From the NCBI RefSeq assembly GCF_014645655.1, contig NZ_BMMD01000003.1, positions 163,116-227,115 on the forward strand: DNA of 64,000 nt, in the 5' to 3' direction. The notes under the pieces were generated by a model. It made no database searches. It was not told the origin of the DNA and saw only the letters and a list, made by a program, of their open reading frames with translations. Positions 60,067-64,000 of the stretch are shown one piece after another. Every line of letters starts with the position of its first letter. Position 1 is the first letter of the stretch. The translations under genes were made by a program, and so were the position numbers. Origin of the DNA: Agromyces bauzanensis (lineage in GTDB: Bacteria > Actinomycetota > Actinomycetes > Actinomycetales > Microbacteriaceae).

Positions 60067-62427
60067 GTGACCACCGAAGCATCCGCCACGACCGCTGCCC
60101 CGGCGCCCCCTTCGACTGGCTCAGTGACCGGCACGCCGGTGCTCGACACCGTCGAGGTCGCGCAGGCGACGCCCGAGAAGGAGCAGCCGTACGCCGCGCT
60201 GGGCCTGAAGCCCGACGAGTACGAGCGCATCCGCAACATCCTCGGGCGCCGGCCCACGAGCGCCGAGCTCGCGATGTACTCCGTGATGTGGAGCGAGCAC
60301 GCATCGTACAAGTCGAGCAAGATCTACCTGCGCCAGTTCGGCACGAAGGTCACGCCCGAGATGAAGCAGCACCTCATGGTGGGCATCGGCGAGAACGCCG
60401 GCGTGCTCGACATCGGCGAGGGCTGGGCGGTCACGTTCAAGATCGAGTCGCACAACCACCCGAGCTTCATCGAGCCGTTCCAGGGTGCGGCCACCGGGGT
60501 CGGCGGCATCGTGCGCGACATCATCTCGATGGGCGCGCGCCCGGTCGCCGTCATGGACGCGCTGCGCTTCGGCGCCATCGACCACCCCGACACCGCGCGT
60601 GTCGTGCACGGCGTCGTGTCGGGCATCAGCTTCTACGGCAACTGCCTCGGCCTGCCGAACATCGGCGGCGAGACCTGGTTCGACCCGACCTACCAGAAGA
60701 ACCCGCTCGTCAACGCGCTCGCGGTCGGCGTGCTGCGCCACGAGGACCTGCACCTCGCCAACGCCAGGGGCGTGGGCAACAAGGTCGTGCTGTTCGGTGC
60801 GCGCACGGGCGGCGACGGCATCGGTGGCACGTCGATCCTCGCGTCCGACACGTTCGCCGAGGGCGGGCCGACCAAGCGGCCGGCCGTGCAAGTCGGAGAC
60901 CCGTTCGCCGAGAAGGTGCTCATCGAGTGCTGCCTCGAGCTCTTCAAGGGCGACCTCGTCGAGGGCATCCAAGACCTCGGGGCGGCCGGCATCTCGTGCG
61001 CGACCTCCGAGCTCGCGGCGAACGGCGACGGCGGCATGTCGATCGTGCTCGACGACGTGCTGCTGCGCGACCCGACGCTCACGCCCGAGGAGATCCTCAT
61101 GAGCGAGAGCCAGGAGCGCATGATGGCGATCGTGAAGCCCCAGAAGCTCGACGGCTTCCTCGAGGTCGTGAAGAAGTGGGACGTCGAGACCAGCGTGCTC
61201 GGCGAGGTCACCGACAGCGGGCGCCTCTCCATCACGTGGCGCGGCCAGGAGATCGTGAACGTCGACCCGCGCACCGTCGCGGTCGACGGCCCCGTCTACG
61301 AGCGCCCGGTCGCCTACCCGGCGTATCAGGACGCGCTGAAGGCCGACGGGGCATCCGACCTCGCCCGCCCGCAGACCCCCGACGAACTGCGCACGCAGTT
61401 CCTCCAACTCATCGGGTCAGCGAACCAGGCGGATGCCTCGTGGGTCACGAACCAGTACGACAAGTACGTGATGGGCAACACCGCGCTCAGCTACCCCGAC
61501 GACGCCGGCATGATCCGCGTCGACGAGGAGTCGGGCCTCGGCGTCTCGCTCGCGACCGACGCGAACGGCCGGTACTCGCAGCTCGACCCGCGTGAGGGGG
61601 CGAAGCTCGCGCTGGCCGAGGCGTACCGCAACGTCGCCGTCACGGGCGCGGTGCCCATGGGCGTCTCCGACTGCCTGAACTTCGGCTCCCCCGAGAACCC
61701 CGAGGTCATGTGGCAGTTCTCCGAGACCGTCGAGGGCCTGAGCGACGGATGCCTCGAACTCGGCATCCCCGTCACGGGCGGCAACGTGTCGTTCTACAAC
61801 CAGACCGGTGACGTGCCGATCCACCCGACGCCCGTGATCGCCGTGCTCGGCGTCATCGACGACGTCGCTCGCCGCATCCCGAGCGGCTGGCAGGACGACG
61901 GCCACAACATCTACCTCCTCGGCGACACCCGCGCCGAGCTCGACGGCTCCGCGTGGGCCGGCGTCGTGCACGATCGACTCGGCGGACGCCCGCCCGCCGT
62001 CGACCTCGCCCGCGAGAAGGCGCTCGCCGGGCTGCTGAACGCCGCCGCGATCGAGGGACTCATCGACTCGGCGCACGACCTCAGCGACGGCGGCCTCGCG
62101 GTCGCGCTCGCCGAGGCGGTCGGCCGCTTCGGCGTCGGCGCACGCATCGTGCTCGACGACGTGCTGCACGACTCAGGGCTCGACGCCGCCACCGCACTGT
62201 TCTCCGAGTCGACGGGCCGGGTCATCGTGTCGGTCCCCCGTGAAGACGACGTGAAGTTCCGCGGACTCTGCGAGGGCCGTGGCTATCCGGTCCGTCGCAT
62301 CGGGGTGACGGATGCCGCGTCGGGCTCGCTCGAGGTGCAGGGCCTGTTCACCGTGCCGGTCGACGAGCTCCGCGCGGTGAACCGCGCGCCCCTGGCCGAC
62401 GCGTTCGGCCCGGTCGTCGGATACTGA
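60067..62427 (+). CDS. purL: FGAM synthase large subunit PurL (small type)
   Basis: Catalytic subunit of FGAM synthase, partner of PurS and PurQ. 786 residues. [40 protein letters not shown] and [20 protein letters not shown] are the first AIRS-like domain. [20 protein letters not shown] and [13 protein letters not shown] follow, and the second half repeats the fold ([34 protein letters not shown]). About 40 extra N-terminal residues include PPSTGSVTG, encoded by a REP-like palindrome. GTG 60067 follows TAGACT by 60 nt; an internal start near MYSVM is too far in. Confidence 0.95.
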   Translation: MTTEASATTAAPAPPSTGSVTGTPVLDTVEVAQATPEKEQPYAALGLKPDEYERIRNILGRRPTSAELAMYSVMWSEHASYKSSKIYLRQFGTKVTPEMKQHLMVGIGENAGVLDIGEGWAVTFKIESHNHPSFIEPFQGAATGVGGIVRDIISMGARPVAVMDALRFGAIDHPDTARVVHGVVSGISFYGNCLGLPNIGGETWFDPTYQKNPLVNALAVGVLRHEDLHLANARGVGNKVVLFGARTGGDGIGGTSILASDTFAEGGPTKRPAVQVGDPFAEKVLIECCLELFKGDLVEGIQDLGAAGISCATSELAANGDGGMSIVLDDVLLRDPTLTPEEILMSESQERMMAIVKPQKLDGFLEVVKKWDVETSVLGEVTDSGRLSITWRGQEIVNVDPRTVAVDGPVYERPVAYPAYQDALKADGASDLARPQTPDELRTQFLQLIGSANQADASWVTNQYDKYVMGNTALSYPDDAGMIRVDEESGLGVSLATDANGRYSQLDPREGAKLALAEAYRNVAVTGAVPMGVSDCLNFGSPENPEVMWQFSETVEGLSDGCLELGIPVTGGNVSFYNQTGDVPIHPTPVIAVLGVIDDVARRIPSGWQDDGHNIYLLGDTRAELDGSAWAGVVHDRLGGRPPAVDLAREKALAGLLNAAAIEGLIDSAHDLSDGGLAVALAEAVGRFGVGARIVLDDVLHDSGLDAATALFSESTGRVIVSVPREDDVKFRGLCEGRGYPVRRIGVTDAASGSLEVQGLFTVPVDELRAVNRAPLADAFGPVVGY
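60105..60129 (+). repeat. REP-like element in frame in the purL N terminus
   Basis: GCCCCCTTCGACTGGCTCAG followed by TGACC encodes PPSTGSVT. It matches the RND element (reverse of 8555-8578) apart from a single-base insertion and three substitutions, and is read in the same frame and orientation relative to the gene. Confidence 0.7.
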
Positions 62428-62435
62428 CCTCGCCC

Positions 62436-62465
62436 GGTGGTCGAGTAGCGAAGCGTATCGAGACC
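62436..62465. repeat. Palindromic repeat forming the upstream region of a Nudix gene
   Basis: GGTGGTCGAGTAGCGAAGCG followed by TATCGAGACC is an imperfect palindrome of the type scattered through Microbacteriaceae genomes. It fills the gap between the purL stop and the Nudix ATG, ending 2 nt before that start. Confidence 0.65.
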
Positions 62466-62467
62466 CC

Positions 62468-62971
62468 ATGAAGCGCGAACCGGACGCCCGCCAGACCTAC
62501 CCGGCGCTCTACGCGGCGGAGCACGGCGGCTTCAGTGTCGTGCCGGCCGCGTACGTGTTCCTCGTCGACGGCGACCGGGTACTCCTGCAACTCCGCACCG
62601 GCACGGGGTACTACGACGACTGGTGGGCCGCGTCGGCCGCCGGCCACGTCGAGGCGGGCGAGCCGGTGACCCGGGCGATCGTGCGCGAGGCATCCGAGGA
62701 GCTCGGCGTCACCCTCGCCGAGCGCGACCTCGAGCCGCTCTCGACCATGCACCGCACGGCCCCCACGGGACTCGCCGTCGACCAGCGCGTCGACTTCTTC
62801 TTCGCCTGCCGCACGTGGGGCGGCACTCCGGCGTTGCAGGAGCAGAAAGCCGCCGACCTGCGCTGGTTCGACCTCGACGCCCTGCCCGAGCAGACCGTGC
62901 ACCACGAGCGGTTCGTGCTCGAGGCCTGGCGCGACGGCACGCTGCCCGCCATCACGGCGTTCGGGTTCTGA
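62468..62971 (+). CDS. Nudix hydrolase, MutT/NTP-pyrophosphatase type
   Basis: A 167-residue Nudix protein. GHVEAGEPVTRAIVREASEE followed by LGV is a perfect Nudix box (Gx5Ex7REUxEExGU). FSVVPAAYVFLVDGDRVLLQ precedes it and DFFFACRTWGG and DLRWFDLDALPEQTVHH follow. Substrates of this group include dihydroneopterin triphosphate, (d)NTPs and nucleotide sugars. It lies 40 bp after purL on the same strand. Confidence 0.9.
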   Translation: MKREPDARQTYPALYAAEHGGFSVVPAAYVFLVDGDRVLLQLRTGTGYYDDWWAASAAGHVEAGEPVTRAIVREASEELGVTLAERDLEPLSTMHRTAPTGLAVDQRVDFFFACRTWGGTPALQEQKAADLRWFDLDALPEQTVHHERFVLEAWRDGTLPAITAFGF

Positions 62972-62973
62972 GC

Positions 62974-63216
62974 ATGCAACTCGTGCTGCCGATCCTCACC
63001 GCGGTGTTCGCGGCGGCGCTCGTGGTGGGCATGACGGTGCGCGCCGTGCGCGCGCCGAGGAGGCAGCGGCTGCGCGCCGCGTTCGGCCCGATCATGGGCG
63101 CCGGCGAGACCTACCAGGAGCTGCACACGGGCCAGAAGGGTCTGCAGGACTCGGTCATCGAGTCGATCCAGGAGTCCGAGGTGCGTCCATCCCGCACCGA
63201 CGGCGACGACCGCTGA
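62974..63216 (+). CDS. Small conserved membrane protein
   Basis: An 80-residue protein with one N-terminal helix (QLVLPILTAVFAAALVVGMT), a basic patch (RAVRAPRRQRLRAAFG) and a soluble tail (ETYQELHTGQKGLQDSVIES). It starts 3 nt after the Nudix stop and is likely co-transcribed. No function is known. Confidence 0.6.
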   Translation: MQLVLPILTAVFAAALVVGMTVRAVRAPRRQRLRAAFGPIMGAGETYQELHTGQKGLQDSVIESIQESEVRPSRTDGDDR

Positions 63217-63219
63217 CTC

Positions 63220-63252
63220 GCAGCGGCCCGGGGCCCGGGGCCCGGGTGCTGC
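63220..63252. terminator. Strong GC hairpin after the purL-Nudix operon
   Basis: GCAGC (63220-63224) pairs with GCTGC (63248-63252), and between them alternating GGCCC/GGGCC blocks allow a long stem. It lies directly downstream of the last gene of the operon. No U tract follows. Confidence 0.6.
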
Positions 63253-63660
63253 GGGGCCGTGGCACGCGGCCGCGGCGTGGCGCGCGATTCGAGGTGCTCG
63301 AGCGCTCGTGTCGACTCCGCCTCATGTGCGGCAGGTTCGACATGAGCGGTAATCTGGGCATTGTTCGGTGGGTGCAATAGACCCGGAATCATGTCGTCCG
63401 AGAAGCACTGGTCTGGGCCCTGTGTGCGAGCTAGGGCCTCGATCCGCGGTGTCGACGGTTTAACCTTCATCGATGCTGTCGGCGCCGGCGGATCTCCTTC
63501 CGTCGCCTCGCCTGTGCAGATCGGGCAACGACGTTATCGGATCGACAGACAGCCACGAACACCAGACCCCCCATCTGGGGGTGGGTGAAGCTGGTCGGTT
63601 TCAGAGACAGTGGGTCTCGCGTGGCTGGCTTCGCGGGGATGCCGCCCGTCTGGGGGGAAT
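63253..63660. other. Upstream region of the Rhs-like gene, no gene seen
   Basis: No protein gene or RNA gene is supported here. ACCCCC-CATCT-GGGGGT (63566-63582) is a perfect 6-bp-arm hairpin, about 80 bp before the next start, and GGTTTAAC near 63460 is AT-richer than the surroundings. GGGGGGAA at 63651-63658 is the ribosome site of the next gene. Confidence 0.5.
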
Positions 63661-64000
63661 CGTGCGCCGTTCTGCTCGTCCTGTGCTCGGTATGGTGATT
63701 GCGTTGGCGCTGGTGGGTGGGCTGGTGTCCGATCCTGCGTTCGCTGAGGAGGCAGGCGGCGACGACGCTGGTGATATCGCCCCGGTGGAGGTGCTGGAGG
63801 AGCCTGTCGAGGATTCGGCTGCGGTGCCGGATCCGGTCCCTGTCGATGAGGCGGTGGATCCGGACGTTCAGGGCGAGATCCCGACTGTGGGGGAGCCGGC
63901 AATCCCCTGAAACCGTAGAGACATGATTTTGGGGGATCCTTCCCCCCCGATAGCGGCCGCCTGGTGGCGCCCGGAGCCGGCGTCAAGGCTGGCCGGAGGC
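63661..64000 (+). pseudogene. N-terminal part of an Rhs-like secreted protein, frameshifted and cut by the window end
   Basis: From GTG 63661 behind a GGGGGGAA ribosome site, RRSARPVLGMVIALALVGGL and VSDPAFAEE form a Sec signal peptide. An acidic, Pro/Val-rich stretch follows (APVEVLEEPVEDSAAVPDPV and further) and stops at 63910. Beyond the stop, another frame reads DFGGSFPPDSGRLVAPGAGV and KAGR to the window end, like the segment that follows the signal in actinobacterial Rhs/YD-repeat proteins. Runs of G and C near 63930-63950 make a real frameshift or a sequencing error equally possible. Assignment to Rhs is tentative. Confidence 0.45.

Overview
The window is GC-rich DNA with dense genes on both strands. 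Its codon use, many GTG starts and many apparently leaderless promoters fit an actinobacterium. DUF3073, DUF3817, ECF42-DGPF, a sterol-carrier gene beside purD, a fur-katA pair and the very frequent word GGATGCC/GGCATCC suggest Microbacteriaceae (Agromyces- or Microbacterium-like). That placement is inference; no rRNA or tRNA gene was seen.

Layout. 1-6 kb: two divergent P-type ATPases (a truncated Ca2+-type pump and a CopB-type copper pump behind a CsoR-like operator), then a DGPF protein with its ECF42 sigma factor. 6-15 kb: an RND exporter, the divergent YczR-like MocR regulator/YczE pair, a TipA-type remnant, a DUF4097-PadR operon with twin palindromic operators, and paired CrcB fluoride channels. 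15-23 kb: a copper operon (CopC, PCuAC lipoprotein, Tat-exported Dyp peroxidase), an ArsR-VOC operon, a KimA-like potassium importer and a flavin monooxygenase. 23-27 kb: DUF3073, Nudix, an LLM oxidoreductase and purM. 27.2-36.6 kb: an acyl-CoA degradation island with its own TetR regulator, bounded on the right by an IS5-family remnant. 36.6-46 kb: thioesterase, amidotransferase, decayed GH31 and MFS genes, purF, a hydrolase flanked by direct repeats, purD, purC and a VOC dioxygenase. 46-50 kb: kynA, an amidohydrolase and kynU. 50-57 kb: MFS permease, wax ester synthase-like enzyme, purS, purQ, katA and fur. 57-64 kb: a damaged TPR gene, DUF3817, a Schlafen-AlbA/ATPase/winged-helix protein, purL, Nudix and the frameshifted start of an Rhs-like secreted protein.

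How it works together. Seven de novo purine genes (purM, F, D, C, S, Q, L) form a scattered backbone interrupted by stress, transport and acquired genes. Three metal or oxidant modules (CopB, CopC/PCuAC/Dyp, Fur/KatA) handle copper and peroxide. The kyn genes would take tryptophan to anthranilate, with an amidohydrolase where a formamidase is expected. The island encodes nearly a whole beta-oxidation spiral from CoA activation to thiolysis.

Strong themes are (i) frequent gene decay, with at least eight recognisable remnants, (ii) short palindromic repeats that lie inside reading frames or supply stop codons, and (iii) promoters whose -10 hexamer runs almost directly into the start codon.
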